Source of the DNA: Letharia columbiana
Taxonomy: Eukaryota; Ascomycota; Lecanoromycetes; Lecanorales; Parmeliaceae
Direction: 5' to 3'
NCBI RefSeq assembly: GCF_014066305.1
Contig: NW_023501053.1
Span: forward strand, 886,501 to 950,500
DNA length: 64,000 nucleotides
The notes beneath the pieces are model-generated. The model was not told the DNA's origin. It saw only the letters and a program-made list of their open reading frames with translations, and did not search any database. Within the stretch, counting starts at the first letter, position 1, and the number at the start of each line of letters is the position of its first letter. Positions 35,201 to 46,743 of the stretch are shown here, one piece after another. Made by a program: the position numbers and the translations under genes.

Positions 35201-35912
35201 ACCAAGGTGGTTTGCGTTGCGCAGGCGTCACAATGATTGAAGGTGTGACAGAAGGCCGCCTACTGATGGCATATCGCCCAGTACCCAAGTGTTCGGGCTC
35301 TGCCGGACTAGCATTATTACTTATATCGTGGTCTGCCAGGTCTTCAGGCGACACAGAGATCCCTATCATTACGGCACGGTCTGATGGCGAAAGTGTTGAT
35401 GCTTTGCTCGCCGCGCGTTTCAGATCGTCCAGGCGGCCCTTTGAGGCGGAAGGTTTCAGAGGCCTGCCTGACCGCTGATGTTCAAGACCAAGGTTCCCAG
35501 TCTTATCCGTACTTTCCTGGGTTCCATGTCGCCTTAATCCTAGACCCTGATCTTGTTTTCCGTTCCCATCAGCAGCTTTCTGGGTGAAACCCGGCGTGTT
35601 TGAGAAGCTTGTAACAACGTTCAATCCATGCAATCGAGATTTGTCCTGTCGCTCTTGCTTCCGTCCCACATCGCCCTTCGTCGGTCTCTCCATTGGGAAT
35701 CTTTGGTTACTTAGTGTAGTATTGCTTTGCCCGTTTACAGCTTGTTGTCCCTTTTTTCGAACTTGTGGCGGTGTTTGAGATGATTGGGGTGGTGAGGTAG
35801 GAGAGAGGACTTCTTCGCCCATGGGTGAGGAGAATGGCATTCGTGGGATTCGTGAGGCTGCGAGGTCGATGCGTTGAGGTGAGGCATCATTCGGCTGGGA
35901 ATCTGCGGTCAT
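32235..35912 (-). CDS. Large single-pass membrane protein with N-glycosylated C-terminal domain
   Basis: Single exon, 1225 residues. The first about 765 residues are polar, Pro/Ser/Arg-rich and probably disordered and cytosolic. A basic KKKK stop-transfer and one membrane helix follow (about 775-797, WTLIALAIGLLLMVILIMVL). The roughly 430-residue C-terminal part has many N-x-S/T sites (LNITGYPP, QNGTNG, FPNITNS, ANATNLT-type) and paired Cys residues (SECVVPSTMWSCDLP, CECQW), as in an extracellular or luminal domain. The topology predicts a type II protein. Similar Aspergillus proteins carry the doubtful label glycoprotease family protein (from memory); I see no protease motif. Start: the frame extends upstream through non-ATG codons; ATG 35912 is the first ATG. 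Function unknown; wall or plasma-membrane sensing is only a guess. Confidence 0.83.
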   Translation of the reverse strand: MTADSQPNDASPQRIDLAASRIPRMPFSSPMGEEVLSPTSPPQSSQTPPQVRKKGQQAVNGQSNTTLSNQRFPMERPTKGDVGRKQERQDKSRLHGLNVVTSFSNTPGFTQKAADGNGKQDQGLGLRRHGTQESTDKTGNLGLEHQRSGRPLKPSASKGRLDDLKRAASKASTLSPSDRAVMIGISVSPEDLADHDISNNASPAEPEHLGTGRYAISRRPSVTPSIIVTPAQRKPPWSDESDELIQPPRRRARAASSVYSQAQLNGVRFINSSIVPPIPPLPPDLRRPKAEFNRSSGRQLPPSSSRIVSTSTIFDEELDSDIVGRPSTGESQVGILTKQASMDSIASIATRHRSRGWWDHIVTPFWPRSPMTFKGSSPPIPTLPNARQATEAKHDRDRPTSHNVSPETAEHEGLRSGHTSWTDMSLDAEWEKRAPDLDDQPHKELLVSEPPRQLPATDTPISPVEHEGFGAASEYYEACLYDMHSPEPYFKCQNHTCLPSQVDPTEADGGQRNASARAADGDAGPREVLERLNTEPSQSLAVQQAPRNRFSAAFREAVAPESRPKPRPVSEETEIEDLDTTPDVEEAHAAPVVRAPEPVPAAQSLLPDNDRQNTREIEEPTALPPSEPTPHQPPAYSPPRQERPPRRYVAVMPPNHQPNTFEQTGLPAPPTSGAQRQMPRDTLPMAETSRDNAESQLAGTRNMRIRSYENPETSRPETTLADLYPPPRDAGRAQRAWEIREKDTQTPREHNSKVLAGFGKCFGREKKPMSKKKKWTLIALAIGLLLMVILIMVLAMTLTRKGGPGQTVPVQTAWLNITGYPPIPTGISTIVQPKPVSEISECVVPSTMWSCDLPKEEQQSFSTGAADQPNFRVEIVFQNGTNGIANASSVNRRSYGSNHGRSYGHMVNPVSAGSFVRDRLLQARNALSGNSDSPSPPPPSQEDQTFLGNTTDNNTVPFDGEYTPFFMSFLSSSKLPSRLLKRQSSSNTDNTADPFPNITNSIPPPDTNANGTAAAAVLLPYPSAQPLRLYNRGQSTEHYGFYTYFSKSVFLKSTAPIDGISNNTSSVPDDEDGGAEEDAASVRCTWAQTRFLVQIWTNKGFVASSQASDTNSTVSSNNATNLTASSANDFQAPGSFPYPVTITLDRHGGDINSKMIYCYGIDDEENPISNQKKIELEDRSFGGTLVNPTLGLFGNANVTLADGGPGGIDGGSGGCECQWKNFGWQ

Positions 35913-36920
35913 GACCGAATGTAGTAATAACACGTTGGTAGGTGGTGTACATTCATATAGCGTACAAATGTCTCATCAATAGATCCGCTGAAGAGGCTCG
36001 GACCCCGTTCTTATTGTTAATACTTCCACTAAACAATATAAAGACCATTCACTCATGAGGTAGTCACTCATCAATCATCAAATGACGATAAATACGAGAA
36101 AGAAGGTCGCAAAGAGAGCTGCAAGATGTCGTAGCTATAGTTTCGATGCAAAACAAACAAACGAGGGGTAGTAACCTCTGAGACCACCTAAGTACTCGTA
36201 GAACAGAGAGAATAGCTGTCAGACGCAAAGGAAATGAACGTGTCCAACAGCATGACTCAAAGCCTCATCTACAATTAGCAAACCCATTTTCCGTACTTAA
36301 AGGCCACATCTCAAGTCCACCGACCACGAAAGCGACCCTTAACGCCAGGCTCCAGCTCTCCCTGCATCACTATTGGACAGATGCGCATCGCATGCTATCT
36401 CCGGTACTGCAGAACGCGTACATTGTACTATTATTGCTAGCCGCCGCGAAGGTCATGACTGCACGGCGTGGAGGGATAGATCATAGGAGTTGAAAAGATG
36501 AAGTTCAGCAGACCCCTGCGGTTCGGACGCCAATCAAAAGCGTGAGTCAACGCGAACGCCTAGTCATGTGATTCTGGGCGGCGCTTAGGATTAGATGATG
36601 GGTCGGGTTATTTTTGGTGATTTTAGTTGATGTTTGGTAGAAATTGACTATTCTCTGAATGTAGAGCATTATAAAGATGCTGGTGGCTTTACGGGGATGG
36701 GCTGTGTCCAGAGGTCTCGGGCGAATGGAATAAGTTTAATCTTAGAGAAGATGCCATGGAGAAAAATACATTAGAAGAGAAGTCCAGGTATCTAAGGATG
36801 ATCCATCGCCCTCAACGAGCGACCCGGCAGCGTAATAGATCCAGCTAAAGATGTGAACATCGGTACCAGGATATAATATAGTCTTCTCCAAACGCCGTAT
36901 AAGATTTGTCCTGAAGCTGG
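35913..36920. other. Intergenic region, no gene seen
   Basis: About 1 kb between the membrane-protein start and the MNN10-like stop. No frame over 60 codons with recognisable content. It contains the promoter of the large membrane protein. Confidence 0.5.
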
Positions 36921-38445
36921 TTAGCCTCCCTCAGTGCCCTCCTCTTTCTTCCCTCTTAACGTCTTAACCCGGTCGCTAATGCCGTCCTTGAACTTCTCCC
37001 ACGGCGTCCTGTTGAGCTTGTTACTTAATTCGCGGTAGTTGTACATCTCCCCCCAGCAGTCCCTTCCCCACTCACAACCAGCCATGTTGACCACAAAGTC
37101 CCGGTCTCTCTCTGAATAGTGTATCCTTGAATCCTCGCCGTTCTCGCCGCATGCACCCATAGGGAAGCTATTGATCTTTCGCTGCGGGATGAAAGCTGTA
37201 TGTGGCCTTATCCATGGTTGGTTGATGTAAAGATGCTCCATTGCGTCTTGTTCTTTGTGTTCCCATTCCATATGCTTTTGCTCGTAGCCGACGGGGTCCC
37301 ACCAGATGTCGAGGAGACGATCGGTCCAAACGCTACGATGAATGAAGAAGGAGCCGAGATTGAATCCTCCACAGTCTTGAGGTATGATGAGGTCAATAGA
37401 GTTGGCGTGGCCGTCACCGTTGGCTGAGCGGGCCGGAAGGTCGAGGTGGGAAGATTGGAACGGGTGTGAGATATTGAGAGGATTGTAGACGTTTATGTCT
37501 CGGTAGGTGTTACCCAGGAGGTCATTGAAGATGTGCTTTTGCAGTGGATATGAGGGTTCCATGATGAAGGTGTTCAGGTCCAGCCACCAAAACCTTTTGA
37601 GGGCATGGTCAGTCAACATTCCCAAAGGGTAAAATCGCAGCAATTACCATTCAGCCTTGGGATACTTCCGCATACAATTCCGTATGGTATCCACCTTCTC
37701 CCAGCTTTCCCGCCATTCGTGTGCATACCTCTTCTTGGTGCTCATATCAACAATCTCGAGATCGTACCCCCACTTCTTGGTGTACTTCTTCTTATTCCTC
37801 ACACTGTCTCTTTCAATAGCCCATTCACGAGCGCCTTTCCATTCCATGACGCCTCCTCCTTGGTTAGCCGCTAGTATGACCACGAACTTGCTGCCGCCGC
37901 CTAAGAACGACGCTCTTCGATACGCTCGATGCATTGCTGTCAGCGATGTCAGCATGTGTAAGCACCTACGGATGAAATGATTACTCACGAGTAACGTAAA
38001 ACAAGATGATCGCCAAGACGAATGCAAGAAATATTCCTAGTCGTAATCTCAAACGCCATGCCGTCCTTCCAAGATATGTGAGAAACCTGCCAGTCCTACT
38101 TCCACCCATCTGTGCCCATCTTCCTCGTCCGAGCCTTTCTTTGTCCGAAAAGTCTTTTCGCCCCGTCATCCTGAACGTAGGCAGACTTGTCGATATCTTC
38201 CTTGCATGTCGTGAAAAGAAGCCATTGTTCCTGGTCGAAAAGGATGGGTATCCTTTCACCTCCTCACTTCTCGCTTTTGCTTTAGCCCAGGTCACGTTAT
38301 CACCACTTAAGGAACCATTCGTCTGTGTATCGCCATATGTCTTCCTAGGACTGGCATTCCCGCTTACGTTGTCATAGGGGCTTGTCAGCCCGGGACTTGA
38401 CCACCCTCCTCCTCTTCTAGGTGATGGTGAGCGCGACAAGGACAT
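36921..38445 (-). CDS. mnn10: Mnn10/Mnn11-type alpha-1,6-mannosyltransferase (GT34)
   Basis: Golgi enzyme of the GT34 (GMA12/MNN10) family that extends the alpha-1,6-mannan backbone of wall glycoproteins with GDP-mannose. Exons 38445-37989, 37936-37648 and 37593-36921 give 472 residues. The cytosolic N-terminus (MSLSRSPSPRRGGG) leads to a signal anchor at about 133-150 (LGIFLAFVLAIILFYV), then KFVVILAANQGGG, SVRNKKKYTKKWGYDLEIVD, the sugar-binding FWWLDLNTFIMEPSY (DLN here where yeast relatives have DxD, as I recall) and DCGGFNLGSFFIHRS. The first intron has two in-frame acceptors 12 bases apart (exon start 37936 after CAG or 37924 after GAG). The frame stays open upstream of 38445 without an ATG, so a 5' exon is possible though not needed. 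Confidence 0.92.
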
Positions 38446-39767
38446 TGAGCCGTAAGGTGTGCCAGGTATGGGAGGTAATGGCTGGGCGTAGCCACCCGTC
38501 GGGAACCCCGACGAGGCCCCTAGACGGCTGCTCGATGGATGTTGTTCTTGTAGGTCCAATTGCGGAGGGGGTCTTGTGGTTGATGACGTACGCCGTCGAC
38601 GTTGGGCTCCGGTCGTTACCTGAGTGGAAGAGGGGGAAGCCAGGTTGATAAATTGGCAGATAGAAGAACTTGAATAGAATGCGATGTTGCGAGTTGATTG
38701 CGTACGTCAACCCTGGAAGTCGGGTAGCGGAAAGAAGTTGGCGCCAAGGCGTGAAATGATCAAATGAAGCGGTGAGACAAAGGAGCCTGTCTTGGTATTC
38801 TTGAAGTGACAATAGGTACTAAAGTACAGTATGAGAAGGGTGCTTGTTGATAATCGTTATCTCGCGTCTTCGCCACGTAGTCTGGAAGTCGATGTGAGAT
38901 TGGTGTCAGGGTTTCTGTGAGCTCCAGGGTGCAAAGCTAAGGAAATCGAAAATTGGTGAGGTTGCAGGGAAGGCGCCGTCCGTACCGGCTATTCTATCTT
39001 ACGGCGAGGGTAAGGTACCTACTCCGTAAAGCAAATCTGTTCTAGCGTCTCCCACAATCTGATCGGCCTTTGAAACGACCGCAATAAACAGAAGATAGAA
39101 TGGATAGAATGGATAGAATGTTGTTGTCCTGAAGATTGATAATTAGGTATGCATAGGTATGATGTGATGGTATTGATATGGTTGACACGTTGATGATACA
39201 TAAATTGTGGAGGGTGCGAGCGTTCTCTTCATTTTTCACACTACAAGCTGACTCTGCATTTATTGGGAACTGGCAGCCAATCAATTCACGATACCAAGAT
39301 GCAGGCTGAGATTGTTTTCTCTTGGCGGCGGGGATGTGAAAATTGGCATTGCCAAAAAGGAGAGGCAATACGAGTATTACTCTATCATACCTAGTTGTGG
39401 CCTGATAAAGCACCCGACTCGGTCTACGCGCGTCATCAGAAGTTACAGTACCGCTTATTAAAGTCGAGGTCTTCTATCATGGTTGTTGCTTCGGTGAAAG
39501 TAAATCTACCTTAATGAATGATGCTGCAATTGTACGAATCCCCCATCGCAATACGCATGTTCTCCTGATCGCTGCCGAACGCCGTCGACTATCCGCCTCA
39601 AATATGCTCATCAACGCCGATTGGGGTATTGCTCTCAATGCGCCGGGTTTTCTCGGGCGATCATGTCAGTGAATAGTGGATCGGCAGGTCTTCATGATGG
39701 TCAAAGGTCCCTTATTCTCTGGCAGTATTTCTCAGTTAGAACGATTCAATTCGAGAGAAGGCCACAC
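38446..39767. other. Intergenic region upstream of the MNN10-like gene
   Basis: Holds the promoter or 5' UTR of the mannosyltransferase gene, an A/T-rich stretch, a 9-base tandem repeat and the 3' UTR of the E2 gene. The minus-strand open frame to about 38709 has no ATG. No gene is supported. Confidence 0.5.
39094..39120. repeat. Three exact copies of GATAGAATG
   Basis: A perfect 9-base tandem repeat, three copies, directly visible in the intergenic region. Confidence 0.9.
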
Positions 39768-41492
39768 TCACTCCACGCTTTGCTGAACCGCTCGGCGCAG
39801 TTGACGACTGTATAGCTTCTTGTCGTCTGCCGAGCCCCAGTACAATTTCGATGCCTCTGGGTTGACCAGCGTTCGAGGATCATATGGCGGCTCTGTGTCC
39901 TCAATGGCCTCGATGATTGCCTCAATGTGTGACTTGAGCTCGTCCTGACGCTTGGGGAAGTAGCATAACACGCCGTCTTTGGATATTCGGTGATGGAACA
40001 TCTTCGTCTTGAAGATGACCCGTGGTTGCTCGTCTGGAAATCGAGGGCTGATGGAAATTTGGATTTTGAACATACCGCCATCAAGGTTCGTCATAGGTCG
40101 GCCAAAGTAGGTCAGCTGCCAAACGAAAGGATTCTTGTTATCCAAGTCAATGTCGAGAGTGACCATGTCATTCTTTTTGTAGGTTTCGACAAGCTGCTGG
40201 TGCTGACGTTCGAGCATTGAAGCCATGGTCGTTTCTTTCTGTACTTGCATTCTACCTTCCTCGGCCCAGTAGTCGATTTCGCGGAACAGCACAGTGTGTA
40301 TCAGTTCAAGCCTTCTTTTGAGCTCAGGGTAGTTGAACTTGCCGGGCATGGTGTTGCCACCGCCTTCGAAGGGCATGATGACGAAATTCTGATTAGCTTT
40401 GACTGTCTTCTCTGCTTCCTCTACCGACAAGAGGTAGGATTCATAATACCAAAGAAAGCGCCGCTTGCAGAGGTCCTTGAAGGGCTCAAAGGGAGGTGGT
40501 GGTGGCTCTACATCGTCGTACTCCGTGCGGACTTGCCCATACTCTTCCAATTTTGGAAATTCATCGACCACGCCATCCGAATGGATGTTCAAGTAGTCTT
40601 CTAGGCGCTGTACAATCGAGATTCTGAGGGATTCGTGTCGTATCTAAGGAAGCGTTAGATGTCCCCAGCTGTTTCGGAGAGCTGATTAAGTCTGAGTACC
40701 TTGGCTGCGTAATGGGTTTGGGCTTTCTTGTCGTCTTCAGCGTTGGCATTCTCAAAGCCGGGTTCGTTCTCGTAAGGATTGGATGACATCAAGCTTTGTA
40801 TGGAGATCAAGATTGATTCCAGGCCTTGCGCGCTCGACCATTCCTCGCCACGCTCTCCTCTCCAGGTCCTGCGGAGGCACGATCAGCCAGTCCTTTGACG
40901 AATCAATCTTCTTCTATTACCCTAATATTGACCTGTACTCATGTCAGCAGCACATTACACCCGCAACGGGGGCTGAGGACTAAACGTACAAGCACACTTT
41001 GCCTCCCGCGTAGATGTTAGGATTGAATCGACATCGTCCTCCGTTGGTTGTCTTTGCTGTGACAGAGGGCGCCTTTTCAGGATAGTCTGGTGAAGTTTAG
41101 CCACCCATAGTCTTTCAAATCTGCAGTTTCGTCACTAACCTTCGGGAAACTTGACGCTGAACTGAAGCGCGAACAGTCAGCAGCTCGTCACCGAGAGGGA
41201 TGACACGTCCACCAACATCAAAGAACCCGAATTCATATGGAGTCTCAGGCGGTCCTATGATCAATGCTTTGACGTTTCGAACATCGCTATCTCGGCAAGC
41301 TACTGCTATCGCTGGTGCAACAGTCAGTTGCTTGGACAAGGTGCCTAGCTACCTCTCCACGACAAACAAACATACACAGATCCGTATTCTTTTGAATGTC
41401 TGTAAGCTCCTAACAGAATATTAGGTATGAAGTGAGATCTGAAGAGATGAAGTCCTCACGCGTATGATTCGGTAGACGCTCTGGTTCGACAT
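39768..41492 (-). CDS. Ubiquitin-conjugating (E2) enzyme with two UBC-like domains (UBE2Z-related N-terminal domain)
   Basis: Eight exons: 41492-41460, 41409-41376, 41311-41217, 41161-41140, 41086-40990, 40932-40921, 40868-40700 and 40643-39768, giving 445 residues. All joins keep frame and use GT-AG signals. The first UBC domain (about 1-150) resembles UBE2[49 protein letters not shown] with active-site Cys 93, then [13 protein letters not shown] and [12 protein letters not shown]. The second half contains another UBC-like fold: [37 protein letters not shown] and [10 protein letters not shown] with Cys 381 at the equivalent position, then [10 protein letters not shown]. The first domain should accept ubiquitin or a ubiquitin-like protein from an E1; activity of the second is uncertain because the HPN motif reads HHR. 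Exon 6 is only 12 bases. The reading of the small exons is inferred from motif continuity. Confidence 0.85.
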
Positions 41493-42791
41493 TTGAATGG
41501 ATCAGAGGTAGAAATGCGCAAGAGTGTACTTGAGTGGTATCTTCATAGACGCATGTGATTAAAGAGACCATCTACTCATAAAAGACGTATTTTCAGGCAC
41601 AGCAGAAAGCTCGTAGGTTCTTGAAGTTGAACGTTGTTTCAAGTGAGGCGTGACAAGTCAGTCGGACAAACATTCGACAAGGCTGATTCATGCAGCCCAA
41701 CGGTTACAGCCCTAGCACCTCAACGACGGGCGAGCAGAACAGGGCGTTGAGGTTTCTTGCGATGCACTGTTAGTCCAAGGTATGGACTGGAAGGACAGTG
41801 AAGGCTGAAGTTCAAGCTCCAGGCAGCGCTCAAGCCGATAAGTCGTGTCATGCTTGAGCGAACCCTGAGCGAGAAAATCTGATACAGCCCTACGCAAGCG
41901 CTGTTTAAATTACCTACTTACTTTACGCTCTCAAATCCAGCAGGGACTGAGAGCCAGATAATGGGAGCAATCCTGCTTGTAATACATAGCTCTATCAGAG
42001 TGCAATTTTGCATGGGAGCGTGGAGCACGTAAACCAGTCTGCAACGAACTCCAATAAATCGTAGGCGTAACAATACGCGCCTTGTACTCGTTCCTGGATT
42101 GCCATGCTTCTCCACAAATGAATGAAACTAAAATTGGATTATTGCCGCTCTCCGATTCAAGCAGTCAACTGTACTCGACGGTCACCACACACCAATAATT
42201 CATGAGAATTGCGATCAGTCCACTCCTTCATACCATAACCCATAGATCCCATTTGCCAGGCGCAATAATTTGTCTTCGCGCGCTGTTCCCTACGATCCGT
42301 CCAGCAACCAGCGTTTTTGCTTCTCTTCGACAGTTACATTCCATCAACCGCTTCAGCATATCGCACAGCGACATCTTCTTGCGCCCCAGAAAGGATCCTG
42401 CCACCTGTTTGGAAGTATCTTTACATTGCGCAAGCGGTTTAACTTGCCACCACTATCACCATAAGCTTGGTTGTGCCTCGATGATTCCACGTCGCTAGAC
42501 GACAACCGCCTAGCAACGGACAGATTCAACCACAGAGGGAACTTCGCAACTTTCGTCAAAGACATCCTATTACACTCGGGACATTGAGCACCAGACCTTG
42601 CACTCGTCGAGTATAGGGTGCAAGGCAGATCGCGTTTCGATCCGTGGCTGGGCTACATTGAGCAAATTCTTGCGAAGAGTATTGTCAGAGTGGAGGAATA
42701 AGACGAGCCTACAAAGGGTGGCCATAACAACATTCCTACACTGCTCGGGCTGGCCGGAGGATATTACGGGATCGGGAGGGAGGTCGCTGCA
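41493..42791. promoter_or_regulatory. Divergent upstream region of the E2 gene and lrg1
   Basis: About 1.3 kb between two diverging starts. Frames such as 42202-42498 (+, 98 codons) lack motifs and probably belong to 5' UTRs. No independent gene is supported. Confidence 0.5.
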
Positions 42792-45700
42792 ATGAGCCCT
42801 CAGCCGAAGGGGAGGCCGTCCACTGACAGACGACCTGGAGATGGTGCATACAACAGTCGAGGAGGATATCGGCAACCGGGGCAAAGTATGGAAGACAGCC
42901 AATACCGACAGGCGGGACAGGCGAATGGGTATGGCCAGGCAGATGCTACTAAACAGAGATTCATGGGCCCACCGCTAGCACCAGTGGATACACGAAGCCC
43001 CAATGGCAGCTCAACCCATTCCCCTGTCGATGGGCGACACAGTCGGAGTAAGGACCTGACACAAGATTTGCCAGTCAGAGAAAGGTCACGAACTAACGGG
43101 GCATCTGGCGGGAAATCTCATACGGTGAGACTTTGCCATAAGTGTGGCGAGCCTTTGACCGGGCAATTTGTGAGAGCTCTTGGTGGTACTTTTCATCTAG
43201 AGTGCTTCAAATGCCGAGTATGCTCTATCTACTTTGTGCCGGCGAACTCAATGCTGACAACGGTATCTAGGACTGCGGACAAGTAGTAGCCTCGAAGTTT
43301 TTTCCCGTTGACGACGAAGAAGGCGAAGGTCAATATCCCTTGTGTGAGACCGACTACTTTCGCCGCCTTGATTTGTTATGCTTCGATTGCGGCGGCGCTC
43401 TTCGTGGATCCTACATTACGGCCTTGGAACGAAAATATCACATTGAACATTTCACGTGCTCAGTTTGCCCGACGGTTTTCGGTGCCCAGGACAGCTATTA
43501 CGAACACGAAGGCAAGGTCTACTGTCACTACCACTACTCAACGCAGTTCGCACAACGGTGTAACGGATGCCGAACTGCGATATTAAAGCAATTTGTGGAG
43601 ATCTTCCGGAACGGCCAAAACCAACACTGGCATCCGGAGTGTTACATGATACATAAATTTTGGAATGTTCGTCTGGCACCGTCAGATGCGGATGGCAATT
43701 ATCAAGTGCTATCAGAAACAAATGCAACAGAAGAGAAACGAACACTGGTGCGAGAGGAAGAGGAACAGATGGAAGAGAAAGTTTACAGGATATGGAGCGT
43801 TCTCTCCGCTTTCGAAGAGTCCTCAGCAGCTTGCATTTCTGATATGCTTCTCCACGTCAGCAACGGATCCTACGTTGAAGGCATTGTGACGGCGAGGAAG
43901 TTCATCTGGCATGTGGACATTCTCTTCAGAGCTACTGACAAACTAGACTTTTTGATGGTTTCGGAAGGAATTAAAGGTATGTCTTACAGCTACGCTCTTC
44001 CTCTTCGTTTTCTTGTTACTGACTTTTCAGGACTCTCGTACGGACGGGAAGCGAAGTTGCTTTGTAAGAAGATTGTGGCCTTCTTTTCACTTCTCTCAAA
44101 GACTCAGGAAACTGGTGTCAAGAAATTGGGCGTAACGCAGGAGCTTTTGTCTCTGGTCACAGGACTTGCCCATTACCTCAAGCTCCTCATTCGCATCAGT
44201 CTGCAAGGTGCACTGAAGCTCGAACGTGAACAACGGAGCAACGAGGGACTCTACCATTTTCTTGCGGATTTAGAGAATCTAAATTCCATTAAAGAGGCCG
44301 AGACTTCTGACCTTCACTCTGGCGTCGCGGGCTTGTCTAATCAACAGTCAGACATCTGTCATAAATGCAAAGAGCCGATCGATGACGAGTGCGTCAAGTT
44401 GGACCAGCAAAGATGGCACAAGAACCACTTGGTCTGCGATTATTGTGAACGAGTGGTGGGCCATCCGGATTTGAGCGATGCATTGTGGAGCGAGCGGGAA
44501 GGTCAGATCGTATGCCGACGCTGTTATGAAGAAAGGCGGGAGCCCTCGGATGCCATCGCCTGCTTTGAGCCAGTTACAAGGCTCCAGCAATACGTATATC
44601 TCCTTCGAGTAGCGCTCGCCAGGCTGCTCTCCGTGCTTCGATCCGGGGGCACCCTTCCTCATACTTCAGGTAAGTTACGATCCCTAATTCTTCTTCCAAG
44701 CTCTAACATGGAAGCTAGATGCCCCGAACCTTACAACCTATGATTCAAATGAGGGTCATCGGCTGAACGAGAGCGGGCAAATAAATCCACCCCTGCTCAG
44801 GGCAGATTCTCGATCTAAGTCGTATGGTGGAACCGGGACCTCAGCAGCCGAGAGCAATCAATCATCCTACCAGCAGACGGTGGGCGAGATGAAACGACTT
44901 CGATCTACGCGTATGGATACACAGTTATCCACCAATATTAAGAAAGCTCGCACCTCTCGAATACTTGATGGACCAGAGGGTCGTCGACCGGGATCGGCCG
45001 GAGCAGATGGCTCAGACCAAAAGCAGCATTCCTTTCATATCGTGGAAGACCGAGATCCTAACAATGATGTGCCAAGCAGTAACCTAACGTTCGGCCATCA
45101 AGACGCACTGACACTGGATGACATCCCAAGAATAGTCGCAGCTGAGCAAGCGAAAGAGCAACGACCCAATGCTTATAAGCACGCCAAGCATCAACTAATT
45201 GGCAATGGCGGACATCAACCTAAGTTTTATAGCGGTCACCAACGTGGTGCCTCTGGTGGCAACGATCTCGACATACCAGGTGGTGACTCAGGCGCTCAGC
45301 GAACGAAGAGGTACTTCTCCGAACTTTCTGCATTGGAATACTTCATCGTTCGTCACGTTGCGGTGCTCTCCATGGAACCTTTGCTGGAAGGTCATTATAA
45401 TCTAGAAGATCTGCTTAATTTGATCGAGACGAGAAAACCGACTTTCTGGGGCAAATTTGGCAAGGCTTTCCAGAAGAACGACAGACCAAGAGGCAAGAAG
45501 AAGGGCATCTTTGGTATTCCTTTGGATGTGCTTGTGGAAAGGGATGGTGTGGAATCTACCTACGGCGTTGGTCCTGGTGCATTAAGAGTCCCTGGCATTG
45601 TCGACGATACGATTTCGGCGATGCGGCAAATGGACATGTCCGTCGAGGGTGTATTCCGCAAGAACGGCAACATCAGAGGACTCAAAGACCTGAGTGAGAA

Positions 45701-46743
45701 GCTTGACCAAAAGGAGGTCGAGGTTGATCTATCGAAGGAAAATCCTGTGCAAGTGGCTGCTCTACTTAAAAAGTTTCTCCGGGAGCTTCCCGACCCTCTG
45801 CTTACCTACAAGCTCTACCGGCTGTTTGTCACGTCTCAAAGTAGGTCCTTAGCTATTCGTGCTATAAGCCCGCTTTTGCTAACCCACGGCCCCTAGAAAT
45901 CGAGGATGAAGCAAAGCGAAAAAGAGTGCTCCATCTAACTTGCTGTCTACTTCCCAAGAGTCACCGGGATACGCTTGAAATACTGTTCTCCTTCCTTGTC
46001 TGGGCGTCATCCTTCTCACAAGTCGACGAAGAATCTGGAAGCAAGATGGACACTCATAATCTTGCAACCGTTATAACGCCCAACATCCTCAAAGACAAAA
46101 CCGCAGTCGTCGGTCAGGACGAAAACAGCTTCTTAGCTATCGAGGTCATTAACACTTTGATCGAATTCAATGACGAGATGTCCGAGGTGTGTACATACAA
46201 TCCCACTGCCTATGTACTGTTTGCTAATTCGGCTACCAGGTCCCCGAAGACCTTCAATCCATTTTGAACGACTCCTCGCTTTTCAACAACACCTCCGACA
46301 TAACTACCAAAGAAATCCTCAAACGCTACGGCGACATCGGGAGATCACCTGCACACCGCCCTGTAATCACAGAACAAGCTGTCGAATCGCCTCCATCTCG
46401 GTCGAAAGACAACAACACTCCCAACAATGCCAAGCCCGCCGCTCCCGTTATCACTCATGTCGATACAGACCCTTACCAAACGCCAGCATGGCCGAAGGAG
46501 TCATCAGTACGGCATGTTCAAGGTCAAGCCCAGGGGGCACCAACCTATCCATCGACTTCGAATAACACGCCGCCGCAACAACAGTTTGAATTCAATAATC
46601 CAACGAGCCCATATCACCGCAGAGGAGGTAGCAGTGAAAGTCAAGCGAGCAACAGATCCGGTGGTCACGGTCACAGTCACAAGTACTCAGGCTGGGGCAA
46701 GCAAGGTACACCTGGACCTATGGGTGTCACAGGTGCAGGCTAA
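42792..46743 (+). CDS. lrg1: LIM-domain Rho GTPase-activating protein (Lrg1 type)
   Basis: GAP for Rho1 that limits cell-wall integrity signalling and glucan synthesis at hyphal tips and septa. Exons 42792-43217, 43271-43976, 44031-44669, 44719-45840, 45897-46186 and 46240-46743 give 1228 residues. Three LIM zinc-binding domains are visible: one from about residue 117 (CHKCGEPLTGQFVRALGG, CFKCRDCGQ), one directly after (CFDCGGALRGSYITALERKY, CSVCPTVFG), and a third further on (CHKCKEPIDDECVKLDQQRW, CDYCERVVG). The C-terminal RhoGAP domain spans about 853-1060 with the arginine finger in SVEGVFRKNGN, LLKKFLRELPDPLL and NLATVITPNIL. Three LIM domains plus RhoGAP is the Lrg1 layout rather than Rga1. 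The second intron (43977-44030, 54 bases) is in frame and stop-free. The tail is His/Gly/Pro-rich. Confidence 0.94.

Noticed and set aside
38417..38812. 131-codon minus-strand frame over the MNN10-like start
   Set aside because: Different frame from the conserved N-terminus, no motif, begins with a non-ATG codon; more likely 5' leader.
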